From assembly GCF_029223285.1 (NCBI RefSeq), contig NZ_JARHUJ010000005.1, forward strand, positions 186,001 through 250,000: a stretch of DNA of 64,000 nt, in the 5' to 3' direction. The DNA is from Paraflavitalea sp. CAU 1676. GTDB lineage: Bacteria > Bacteroidota > Bacteroidia > Chitinophagales > Chitinophagaceae. How positions within the stretch are numbered: position 1 is the stretch's first letter; each line of letters starts with the position of its first letter. Below are positions 26,301 through 34,122 of this stretch, one piece after another. The notes under the pieces are model-generated. The model ran no database searches. It was not told the origin of the DNA and saw nothing but the letters and a program-made list of their open reading frames with translations. The position numbers and the translations under genes are program-made.

Positions 26301-28180
26301 CTGAAATTAAAGCGGAACTTACCGGTAAGTTCCACGCTGTCTGTCACGAGCTTGATGTTCTTGAGATCGGCTTTGGTGATATTGGCATCGAAGTTGAACT
26401 CCGGAATGTCTTTACTAAGGTCGACCAGACCGTTGAGCTGCAATTGCAGGTTGGGGTCGTTGGATGTCAATTCTCCATTGAACAGGCGCTTGGCCACAGT
26501 GCCCTTTACGTCGATATTCTGGTAGGTATACCCTTTTACCTCGAGCGATTTGATGGAGCCATCGATCTTGGCGTTGAGGCTGTTGGCCTTCATACCAATA
26601 CCGTATACCCCGCCGGCAAAACTGATCTTGCCTATCTGTGCTACATCTACAAACTGACCGAGGTTGAAACTATCTGTACGTAGTTTACCGGAATAGGAGG
26701 GAGACCCTTTCTCGGGAAACTTCATGTTGAGGTCACTGATGATGGTGCCGAGGTTGGTACGGATCGTACCATAGGTTACGAAGTCGTTGACGAAACCGGT
26801 AAAGTTACCTTTGAAGTGGAGGTACTCGAGTTTGTCGACGCGTGGTTGCTGTACCTGTTTCAGCTGGGGCACGATGATCACGGCATCGGCGTACGTGGTG
26901 CGGAAATCGTGTGCCACGAAGTCGATGAAGGTGTTATTGATATCGGGCAGGCCCTTGATGCTGATATCGCCGTTGAGGTAAGAGTTCTTGCCGGCTTCGA
27001 TGACGAGCTTGCGGGCGTTGAGGTTTTCAACGGGGCCTTTGATCCTGCCGCTGATGCGGATCTTCTTTTTCCAGTTCTGCATATCGGGTGCAAAAAAGGC
27101 GATGTCATCACTATCGAGGTCTGCTTCGTTGAAATTGGCTTCCATGCGCACCTTCGATACGAAATCGGCCATGTCGTCGAAGGTATCGTACCGCATGGCG
27201 AAGAAGTTGTGTAAGTGGCTGCGGTTGGTGAGCAGGTCGAGCTGGTGGAACTCCATGGCTTCGGGGTGAAACCTGAAGTTGGCGTTCAGTCTCTTCACAA
27301 TGAGGCCTCCGCGCTCCTTGGTTGAGAGCTGCATGATGGCCGTGATGGAATCCTGCTTAAAGGCCACGTTGCGGAAAGTGGCATTGATATCGCTGAACTT
27401 GATGCGGTTCTCATCGAACCAGGCGACTGGCGCCTCGTCGGATTCGCGGTCACTGCGGAAGATGCCTTTGTGCAGCTTCACTTCGTTGATGGTGATGTTC
27501 CAGTTGCCGGGGTTCCAGCGCAGGTTATTGGGATCGTTGGTGTAAACGGTGTCGATGTCTTTTGGCCGCAGCGAATCGGGCCTGTTGCCGGCATAGTTGT
27601 AGATCGTAAATACCGGCTGGTCGATATCGATGGTATTGACGCGCACCTGTCGCTGCTGCACGTCGAGTTTATCGGCATCGAGGCGGAAGCTGCCAAATTG
27701 CAGGTGCATGTCTTCCCCCCGCCAGCCATCGCGTTGCAGGAGGGCTACGTTGTCGAGCTCTACTTTTTTAAGATCGAGGTCGATGCTGCTCTTTTTGGTA
27801 AGGGTGTCTTTGGGGCCGCCACCGAAATAATCGGCCAGGAAACGGTAGTTCCAAATGGAATCCTGCCTTTGCAGGTGGATCACGGCATCCTGCAGGCCGA
27901 TGTATTTAAGCTCGATGCGGTCTTTGAAGAAGAACCAGTCGGTGATATTCACTTTCACGGCGCCGGCGTACAGGAGGGTGTCCTGCTGGCGGTCTTTGAC
28001 CAGCGTGCCTTCCAGCATCATTTTATTAAACAGGGCGAAGTCGACATGCTTGATCTCAACGGTCGTATTGAGGTCTTTCGAGAGGCGTTTGGTGACCTGG
28101 TGTACCAACCAGTTCTGTACGGGAGTAGTTTGGATGGCCATCCATGCCAGCAAGATCAGGGCGATCAGCACCAGCAACAC
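23324..28180 (-). CDS. tamB: TamB-like translocation and assembly module protein (DUF490)
   Basis: The product has at least 1618 residues. An N-terminal signal anchor (LVLIALILLAWMA) is followed by a very long beta-rich region typical of AsmA/TamB bridge proteins. The conserved DUF490 domain lies in the last 450 residues, ending near WKVRADGKVVLTFFYR. A charged coiled tail rich in Lys, Glu, Thr and Pro comes last. TamB-type proteins span the periplasm and help outer-membrane protein insertion or phospholipid transport. No ATG exists at the N-terminus: GTG at 28180 is the first standard start. The upstream in-frame codons read LRKFWKISRT, which looks like a normal N-terminus, so translation may begin at a CTG near 28210. 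Confidence 0.9.
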   Translation of the reverse strand: MLLVLIALILLAWMAIQTTPVQNWLVHQVTKRLSKDLNTTVEIKHVDFALFNKMMLEGTLVKDRQQDTLLYAGAVKVNITDWFFFKDRIELKYIGLQDAVIHLQRQDSIWNYRFLADYFGGGPKDTLTKKSSIDLDLKKVELDNVALLQRDGWRGEDMHLQFGSFRLDADKLDVQQRQVRVNTIDIDQPVFTIYNYAGNRPDSLRPKDIDTVYTNDPNNLRWNPGNWNITINEVKLHKGIFRSDRESDEAPVAWFDENRIKFSDINATFRNVAFKQDSITAIMQLSTKERGGLIVKRLNANFRFHPEAMEFHQLDLLTNRSHLHNFFAMRYDTFDDMADFVSKVRMEANFNEADLDSDDIAFFAPDMQNWKKKIRISGRIKGPVENLNARKLVIEAGKNSYLNGDISIKGLPDINNTFIDFVAHDFRTTYADAVIIVPQLKQVQQPRVDKLEYLHFKGNFTGFVNDFVTYGTIRTNLGTIISDLNMKFPEKGSPSYSGKLRTDSFNLGQFVDVAQIGKISFAGGVYGIGMKANSLNAKIDGSIKSLEVKGYTYQNIDVKGTVAKRLFNGELTSNDPNLQLQLNGLVDLSKDIPEFNFDANITKADLKNIKLVTDSVELTGKFRFNFSGNNIDNFLGTARVYEASIFKKGKRISFDSLNVESKTMGTNKVITVLSNEFDAALVGQFSILDLPSSFRTFLNKYYPSYIKEARAIQSDENFSFVITTKKVDEYIDFFDKNLSGFNYSTVTGRINTKENMLDLNVEVPQFSYRNIAFYNVALKGIGDLDSLSLENSIADVYINDSLHFPGSTISIRSANDVSDITLKTSASQTLNSANLAARVQTMPNGVRIVFNESKFDVNGKNWVIDKDGELVLSKELVTADGVKIHNADQEILVTTQPSDIGNTNDIKVAMTRVNIGDFAPYITSTTRLEGLLNANIDIMDPFGKIQVDMNGEAEQFRLDNDSLGRVQLNANYNQRSKVINFSALSNNKDYVFDVAGMYNLSDSTNGLVPLDLTGNFKDTKIHVLEKYLSGVFKDLDGLATGNLRITGPTNDLKYLGRVQLRDGQLRVNYTNVLYKIPSATFEFKEDHINFGSFAIKDEYGNTGSLSRGILKHRGFDDLYFDFALTSNKLLVLATNGTGKDPFFGTVFAKVNLTLKDRLEDMQMDIKGEPADSSKLYIRSDNSSHAGETDYITWKVYGREMQQPKSFQESNLHVNLDVAANNYIKMYVILDELTGDIIEATGRGNLKMKASTDGDFTLNGRYDIDRGYYNFNFQSLLRKPFTLRPNSGNYIQWQGDPYGATIKIDAEYRAEQVRFSDLGLDAFSLTSGTDASAGINNNVRKYRGEVVVVATLKNKLMQPDISFQIELPQNSTLKNDADALAILQRIQNDPNELNKQVAFLIVFNSFGPLSTSSNQGSLANLAIEGVVINSISGILSNTLSKQFSNIFQKIFNDKSIKVNFNAQMYSGSNFIDNVNNNKFNIDRTNLNFNIGKSFLNERLTFTFGSALDFGLSSQQVQATQNLQFLPDITAEWKVRADGKVVLTFFYRDSYNYSTGVGARQNRSGASISYRHDFDRLGDLFRSEKKRREKALERLQEKKATSTPPATPATDSTKGDSVKN

Positions 28181-28427
28181 GGTCCGGGATATTTTCCAAA
28201 ACTTTCTCAGGAAGTATGTATTCGGGTTGTAAAATTAGGTATTCCCCATTGCTGAGCAAATTCAGTACCAACGAATTGAAATGAATTGGTAAATATCGGC
28301 TTTCGGACCGGGTTAACAATCCACACCCAACCCACAGTGGGCCCGGCGGCGTACGGTGTTTACCTGTTTTCCCCCTTTGGGAATGCTTTCGGTTCGGGGT
28401 CGTCAGGCTGATAAGCTTTCTCCCGCT

Positions 28428-28991
28428 TTACTGCTTACCCCAGTTCACATTCGCCGGGTCCTTGATGCCTTCGCCGGCATTGTAGTCGGCCGATTTGCCG
28501 GGCTCAATGGAGAGGCTTTTCCATTGCTGGTCTTTGATCATACGGCCGATATAGACGATCTGGCCCACATGATAAGGATAGTGGGAGAGCTGCCGGTTGA
28601 TGGCGTCGATGACGATGAGCGGTTCCTGGCGAATGGTGATGGTCTTGAGCAGGTCGGCTTCGGTGAGGGACTCGAGCGCGCCCAGGAAGCAGGCCCATCC
28701 TTCTTCCCATTTGTCAAGCAATTGAATTTTCGTGTGGGAGATCACACCAAATTCTTCATCCCGCTGGCGCCATGGTTTTTCGCCGTCTTCGGTGAGGAAG
28801 TTTGTCCACCGGCTGAGCATATTGCCATGCAGGTGTTGGATAATCACGGCGATGCTGTTGGAAGCGGGATTGGGTTGAAAGAGAAAGTCTTTTTCTTCGA
28901 GTTGTTCGAAGGTGCGTTCGCCGAGCGATTTATAGTAGCGGAGGCGCTTGATGGCGCTCGATAAAAAGGTGGTCCCTACAGATGCTTGCAT
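28428..28991 (-). CDS. DinB/DUF1572-like protein
   Basis: The product has 187 residues and is all-helical in character. The DinB-like fold is suggested by the repeated His pattern: IIQHLHGNM near residue 57 and QLSHYPYHVGQIVYIGRM near 140 supply the three metal-site His residues. Members of this superfamily are metal-dependent, some thiol transferases, most uncharacterised. The start is the ATG at 28991, just downstream of the box TACATTTG. It is cytosolic and on the same strand as the gamma-glutamyltransferase gene, but separated from it by a large hairpin. Confidence 0.8.
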   Translation of the reverse strand: MQASVGTTFLSSAIKRLRYYKSLGERTFEQLEEKDFLFQPNPASNSIAVIIQHLHGNMLSRWTNFLTEDGEKPWRQRDEEFGVISHTKIQLLDKWEEGWACFLGALESLTEADLLKTITIRQEPLIVIDAINRQLSHYPYHVGQIVYIGRMIKDQQWKSLSIEPGKSADYNAGEGIKDPANVNWGKQ

Positions 28992-29009
28992 GGCTACAAT
29001 GTTTGTCCA

Positions 29010-29017
29010 CAAATGTA
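29010..29017 (-). promoter_or_regulatory. Promoter -7 box (TACATTTG) of the DinB-like gene
   Basis: It matches TAnnTTTG, 18 bases before the ATG at 28991. It suggests the gene has its own promoter rather than relying on read-through from the upstream gene. Confidence 0.45.
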
Positions 29018-29026
29018 GGAAGAAGC

Positions 29027-29087
29027 GGCGGGTGCGGCGGGGGAGCATTCTCCAAAAAAATGGTAAACCTGCTCCGCCGCACCCGCC
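29027..29087 (-). terminator. Large GC-rich hairpin between ggt and the DinB-like gene
   Basis: Arms 29027-29047 and 29070-29087 pair over about 17 bases with a three-base bulge, around a loop of about 22 bases. No T-run follows on the minus strand, so termination would be weak or factor-dependent. Confidence 0.5.
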
Positions 29088-29095
29088 ACAACGTT

Positions 29096-30811
29096 TTAAT
29101 AGCCGGCAGCGTGATCATCGCCCCGCTTGTCACCCACGGCTTCGAAGCTGCCGTTGGGCAATATGCGGATCACTTCCGTGCGACCGATCGCATTACGCAC
29201 CGTTACTTTATATCCCATCTTTTGCAATTGCTCACGTACGTCTTGCGGGAAATCCTTCTCTACCATGATCTCGTCGGGCAGCCACTGGTGGTGGAATTTG
29301 GGCTTGTTTACCGCGTCATCGGCATTCATGCCAAACTCGAGTATGTTGACCAGTGTCTGGAATACCGAGGTGGTGATGGTGGTGCCACCCGGTGTGCCGG
29401 CCACGATATAAGGTTTACCATCTTTCAATACTACTGTAGGCGTCATGGAACTCAACATGCGCTTGCCCGGTACAATGGCATTGGCGTCGCCGCCTACTGC
29501 TCCGTACATATTGGGTACGCCGGGCTTTACGCTGAAGTCGTCCATCTCATTGTTAAGGAAGAAACCGGCGCCGCCTACGACCGTCTTGCTGCCATAACCA
29601 CCATTGAGGGTAGTAGTGACCGATACGGCATTGCCTTCGTGGTCATAAACGCTGAGATGCGTTGTTTCTTCGCTTTCGGGAACAATGCCTGCCTGTACGG
29701 CTGCGCTGGTGCCGGCTTTGGCAGGGTCGTAGTCCCTCATCCTTTCTTTGGCATACGCATCGCTGGTAAGCGTCTTCACCGGTACTTTGAAGAAATCTAC
29801 ATCGCCCAGGAATTTTGCGCGGTCGGCATAGGCACGGCGTTCTACTTCCGTCATCAGTTGCACCGATTGCAAGGTTTGGAATCCGTAACTTTTGATGGGC
29901 TTGTCTTCGATCATCTTCATCATTTGCGGCAACAGTACGCCGCCGCTGCTGGGCAGGGGCATGGTAACGATGGTGTAGCCTTTGTAGTCGAATACCGAAG
30001 GCTGCCGGTCGCTCGCTGCATAATTCTTCAGGTCTTCGTAACTGATGATGCCCTTTCCGCGCTGCATTTCTTCTACGATAAGCCTGGCTGTTTCTCCTTC
30101 ATAAAAACCCGCCTTTCCTTTGTCGCGTATGCGCTTGAGGGTATTGGCCAGGTCTTTCTGCACGAGGGTGTCGCCGGCTTTCCAGGGTGTTGCTTTTACA
30201 AAGGCGGGTGTTACGGTATTGTATTTGACGAAAGCTTCGCGGCTGCGGTTGAGGTCGGCCGCTTCATCGGCCGTGATCACATAACCAAACTCCGCCAGGT
30301 CGATGGCAGGCTGTATGAGTTTTTTGAAGGGCAGTTTGCCATGTGGCGCGGCGGCGAACAAGCCGGCCACCGTGCCGGGTACGCCGGCTGCGAGGTGCCC
30401 ATTCACACTGAGGCTGGTGATGGCATTGCCATCTTTATCAAGATACATATCCCGGGTCGCTTTGCCGGGTGCTTTTTCGCGGTAGTCGAGGGTAAGGTTC
30501 TTGCCGCCGGAGAGGTGTGCTACGAGGAACCCGCCGCCGCCGATATTGCCGGCTGCAGGGTATACGACGGCCAGCGCCAGCTGGGTAGTGATAGCGGCGT
30601 CGATCGCATTGCCGCCCATCTTCATGATGGCGAGGCCCGCTTCGCTGGCCAGCGGATGCGCCGATACGACGGCTGCATGGGTGCCGGTCACTTTTTTATT
30701 GATCGTGTATTGATACGGATTGACATGCTTGCTGCTTATAACCTTTCGGTTACCTGAACAGGATGCCGCCAGTGCTGCTACCAGTAATATATAAGTGTTG
30801 ATTTTGATCAT
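29096..30811 (-). CDS. ggt: Gamma-glutamyltransferase, lipoprotein
   Basis: The product has 571 residues, the normal length of the precursor. A lipoprotein signal (VAALAASC, lipobox Cys at 18) targets it to the membrane. The autocleavage and nucleophile site is Thr384 in ETTHLSVYD. NGGYGSKTVVGGAGFFLNNEMDDFS and the late GTPGGTTITTSVF are small-subunit signatures. GNIGGGGF in the large subunit is also typical. The enzyme cleaves gamma-glutamyl bonds of glutathione and related peptides in the periplasm and can transfer the glutamyl group. The start at 30811 is set by the lipoprotein signal. It has its own promoter box. Confidence 0.95.
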   Translation of the reverse strand: MIKINTYILLVAALAASCSGNRKVISSKHVNPYQYTINKKVTGTHAAVVSAHPLASEAGLAIMKMGGNAIDAAITTQLALAVVYPAAGNIGGGGFLVAHLSGGKNLTLDYREKAPGKATRDMYLDKDGNAITSLSVNGHLAAGVPGTVAGLFAAAPHGKLPFKKLIQPAIDLAEFGYVITADEAADLNRSREAFVKYNTVTPAFVKATPWKAGDTLVQKDLANTLKRIRDKGKAGFYEGETARLIVEEMQRGKGIISYEDLKNYAASDRQPSVFDYKGYTIVTMPLPSSGGVLLPQMMKMIEDKPIKSYGFQTLQSVQLMTEVERRAYADRAKFLGDVDFFKVPVKTLTSDAYAKERMRDYDPAKAGTSAAVQAGIVPESEETTHLSVYDHEGNAVSVTTTLNGGYGSKTVVGGAGFFLNNEMDDFSVKPGVPNMYGAVGGDANAIVPGKRMLSSMTPTVVLKDGKPYIVAGTPGGTTITTSVFQTLVNILEFGMNADDAVNKPKFHHQWLPDEIMVEKDFPQDVREQLQKMGYKVTVRNAIGRTEVIRILPNGSFEAVGDKRGDDHAAGY

Positions 30812-30841
30812 GAAAAGCTGTTGGGTTGGGGGTAAAAATAC

Positions 30842-30849
30842 CAAAGCTA
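30842..30849 (-). promoter_or_regulatory. Promoter -7 box (TAGCTTTG) of ggt
   Basis: It matches TAnnTTTG, 30 bases upstream of the ATG at 30811. No TTG with standard spacing was seen. Confidence 0.4.
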
Positions 30850-30931
30850 TCTCAATAAAAAATTTTAACTTAGGTAACAACATCAGGGCGGGCCGTGGGG
30901 CCACTCTTAACCAACAAACCGGATCAAGCTT

Positions 30932-33900
30932 ATGAGAAAATTCAATTATCCACTGCGGAGGGTAACCCTTTTTTCATTCTTCCTGTTTACCTTCCTTTGT
31001 TCCTTCTCCCAAGAACCCACCAGTATTATTCGCGGTACTGTCAAAGACGAGAATGGTCAGCCCCTCGTAGGCGCCTCCGTCGTAGTGCAGGGTAAGCAGC
31101 AAGGCACTGTTACCGATGCTGCAGGCCGGTATAGCTTGCGTGTTTCTCCCGGCAGCTACACCCTTGTGGCCAGTTATATAGGCCGCGGCTCGCAGGAAGC
31201 GGCAGTGGTGGCAGAAGCCGGACGCACCATCGACAAAGACATCGACCTGAAAGAAGTGATCGACCTCAGTGCCAGTGTGGTCGTGGTAGGTTCCCGTGCG
31301 CGGGCGGCGCGTAGTAAACTCTCTACGCCTGTACCGGTAGATGTGATCAATACCCGCGAGATCAAGCAGTTTGCGCAGGTCGATGTTACCCAGCTGCTCA
31401 CGTATGCTGCCCCATCCTTTCAGAGTGCACGCCAAACCATTTCCGATGGTACCGATCATATCGATCCGGCGGGTTTACGTGGTCTCGGGCCCGATCAAAC
31501 CCTGGTGTTGGTGAATGGCAAGCGCCGCCACACCACGGCGTTGGTCAACATCAATGGAACGGTAGGGCGCGGTTCGGTGGGCACCGATCTCAATACCATC
31601 CCTGTTGCCGCCATCGAACGCATCGAAGTATTGCGCGATGGCGCAGCGGCTCAATATGGATCGGATGCCATTGCCGGCGTCATCAATATCGTACTGAAAA
31701 AAAGCTTCCGGGGTATATCGCTCTCGGGTATGGTAGGAGAGAACGTTACTTCTATGCCCTACAATGGCGATGTAAACATCAACGATGGCCTCAACCGGCA
31801 GGTAGACATCAGCGCCGGCATGGGCTGGAAGAATGGAGCCTACCTAAACCTGAGCGGCCAATGGCTGAAGCGGGATGGCAGTAACCGCAGCGGGCTCGAT
31901 AATATTCCCCTCATCTATTATGGAAATGCCGGTTCACTGCCGCCAGCAGCTGCGATACCGCCGGGTGTTACGGCCAACGATTATTATCGTTGGCTCATCG
32001 ACCAGGATAAAACATTTGCTGATGGTCGAAAATATGACCGCCGCAATATTGTTGCGGGCAACAGTTCGGCCAACAACCTCAGCGGTTTTCTCAATGGCGG
32101 CCTTCCGCTGGGCGCTGCCATGAATGCTTACCTCACGGCGGGCGCATCCCACCGCACCGGCGCTGCCAGTGGTTTCAGCCGCAACCCCAATAGCTGGAGC
32201 CAGCAACCTGTGATCGGCAATGGCCAGCGGTATTACCTGGACGGGTTTCTGCCGCAGATACATACTACCATCAACGATTATTCAGTCATCGCGGGGTTGA
32301 AATCCGAGCTGGGTGAGTGGACGCTCGACATCAGCAATACGCTTGGACAAAACACCATCGAATACGATATAGAAAACACCGGCAACGCTTCGCTGCCTGC
32401 ATCCAATAACGTGCAGACGCAGTTCTATGCCGGTAAACTGTCTTTCCTGCAGAATACGGTGAATGTGGATCTCAGCCGGCAGTTTGCGCTGGATGTAGGC
32501 AAATCGATCAATTTTGCCGCAGGCGGTGAATACCGTTATGAGCGCTACCTGATCCGTCCCGGCGAATTCAATTCCTGGCAGGATACTTCTGTGAGTGGGC
32601 GTCGTTTTCAACCCGAACCCATTCCTCCTTATCCGGGTACCACGTTTACCTATACACCACCGGGCGGCCCGGCCGTACCCGGCGCACAGGTATTCCCCGG
32701 TTTCCGTCCTTCCGATTCCACCACGGCCCACCGCAATATTTATGCTTTGTATGCCGATGCTGAATACCAAACAGCTAATTTCCTCATTGGTATTGCGGGC
32801 CGCTACGAGACCTATAAAGAGTTTCAGGCCAATTACGATAACCTGAGCGGTAAGATCACGGCGCGCTATGATATCAATCGCAACTTCGCCCTGCGGGCAT
32901 CGGTAAGTACCGGCTTCCGCGCGCCTTCACTGCACCAGCGCTATTTCCAGAACACATCTACGCAGTTCGTAGGCGGATTGCCTTCGCAGGCACTCACCGC
33001 CAACAACTACAATCCCGTAGTGCGCAATGCCTTCGGCATACAGGAACTGAAACCGGAGACCTCCACCAGTTTCAGCGCAGGTGTAGTAGGGAAGGTAGGC
33101 AACCACCTCACTTTTACGGTCGATGCTTATTTCATCAAGATCGATGACCGCATTGTGCTGTCGACCCAATTTTCAAGAACCAACTCGATCGTCGATTCGA
33201 TCATGAAAGCGAACAATGTACCGGCCTCGGTCAACGCCCTCCAGTTCTGGACCAATGCCATCAATACTGAAACGAAAGGCATCGATATAGTCGTTACCGA
33301 ACGCTTCAAAATTGGAAAGGGAAATGCCACCGCATCGCTTGCTGCAAATTTTAATGAGAATAAGGTTGTGGGTGGTTTAAACACGAATTCTGTGATCGAT
33401 GATCCAAAAGTAAATCCGAGCTGGGGAAATCCCAACGCCAACCCAGCCAATGACTTAAGTACAGGTTTGTTCGATCGGCAGCAGCAGTCACGCATCGAGG
33501 TGGCGCAACCACGCAGTAAGATCAACATCACTTTTGGTTATGAAGTTTCGCGCTGGAATTTTTTGCTGCGTGCGGTGAGGTTTGGAAAAGTTGAGTATAT
33601 TCACAACGTTGATCCTGCCTCTAAGAACCCGGTTACGGGGGCTTATTTCAATGATGTTGGATTGGGGACCGACCAGACCTTCGACGCCAAATGGACGACC
33701 GATCTGGTGGTAACCTTCAAAGTGGTGAAGGGACTTTCGATTGCCGTGGGGGCCAACAACCTGTTTGATGTTTACCCCGACAGGATCTTTATCGATCCGC
33801 GCAACGAACCTTCCGCCTATTACGCTACACCCGTAACTACGGGGGCCAACAAAACGACCGGCGGGTACAATGCATCACGCGATGCGTCGAACAGGGGACG

Positions 33901-34015
33901 CTTCCTGTTTACGGCCAACCAGTTCGGTTTTAACGGTCGCTTTCTTTTTGCCCGATTGAATGTAGAGTTGCTGGAGCTGGGTAAAGCGTTCAAAGGGGCA
34001 TCAACCAAAAAGTAA
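30932..34015 (+). CDS. TonB-dependent receptor with carboxypeptidase-like domain
   Basis: The product has 1027 residues. Signal peptide about 1-27; then the regulatory-like sandwich (GTVKDENGQPLVGASVVV, about 35-110). The plug follows (TPVPVDVINTREIKQF; LRGLGPDQTLVLVNGKRR; IPVAAIERIEVLRDGAAAQYGSDAIAGVINIVLK), then a 22-strand-type barrel ending at LNVELLELGKAFKG. The plug motifs resemble siderophore or vitamin receptors more than SusC. It imports an unknown ligand across the outer membrane using TonB energy. No SusD or other partner adjoins. It is divergent from ggt and closed by its own terminator. Confidence 0.93.
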   Translation: MRKFNYPLRRVTLFSFFLFTFLCSFSQEPTSIIRGTVKDENGQPLVGASVVVQGKQQGTVTDAAGRYSLRVSPGSYTLVASYIGRGSQEAAVVAEAGRTIDKDIDLKEVIDLSASVVVVGSRARAARSKLSTPVPVDVINTREIKQFAQVDVTQLLTYAAPSFQSARQTISDGTDHIDPAGLRGLGPDQTLVLVNGKRRHTTALVNINGTVGRGSVGTDLNTIPVAAIERIEVLRDGAAAQYGSDAIAGVINIVLKKSFRGISLSGMVGENVTSMPYNGDVNINDGLNRQVDISAGMGWKNGAYLNLSGQWLKRDGSNRSGLDNIPLIYYGNAGSLPPAAAIPPGVTANDYYRWLIDQDKTFADGRKYDRRNIVAGNSSANNLSGFLNGGLPLGAAMNAYLTAGASHRTGAASGFSRNPNSWSQQPVIGNGQRYYLDGFLPQIHTTINDYSVIAGLKSELGEWTLDISNTLGQNTIEYDIENTGNASLPASNNVQTQFYAGKLSFLQNTVNVDLSRQFALDVGKSINFAAGGEYRYERYLIRPGEFNSWQDTSVSGRRFQPEPIPPYPGTTFTYTPPGGPAVPGAQVFPGFRPSDSTTAHRNIYALYADAEYQTANFLIGIAGRYETYKEFQANYDNLSGKITARYDINRNFALRASVSTGFRAPSLHQRYFQNTSTQFVGGLPSQALTANNYNPVVRNAFGIQELKPETSTSFSAGVVGKVGNHLTFTVDAYFIKIDDRIVLSTQFSRTNSIVDSIMKANNVPASVNALQFWTNAINTETKGIDIVVTERFKIGKGNATASLAANFNENKVVGGLNTNSVIDDPKVNPSWGNPNANPANDLSTGLFDRQQQSRIEVAQPRSKINITFGYEVSRWNFLLRAVRFGKVEYIHNVDPASKNPVTGAYFNDVGLGTDQTFDAKWTTDLVVTFKVVKGLSIAVGANNLFDVYPDRIFIDPRNEPSAYYATPVTTGANKTTGGYNASRDASNRGRFLFTANQFGFNGRFLFARLNVELLELGKAFKGASTKK

Positions 34016-34053
34016 TTCCATTCTCAGTATACAGTCACATGAGAAATCTCAAC

Positions 34054-34083
34054 GGCATCCTGCACATGGGGATGCCTTTTTTG
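34054..34083 (+). terminator. Terminator after the TonB receptor gene
   Basis: GGCATCC (34054-34060) pairs with GGATGCC (34070-34076) around a nine-base loop and is followed by six Ts. It isolates the receptor gene from the M14 peptidase gene. Confidence 0.85.
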
Positions 34084-34122
34084 TGTTTTCTTCCTTATTT
34101 TCATGGTTTATACCGACATATC

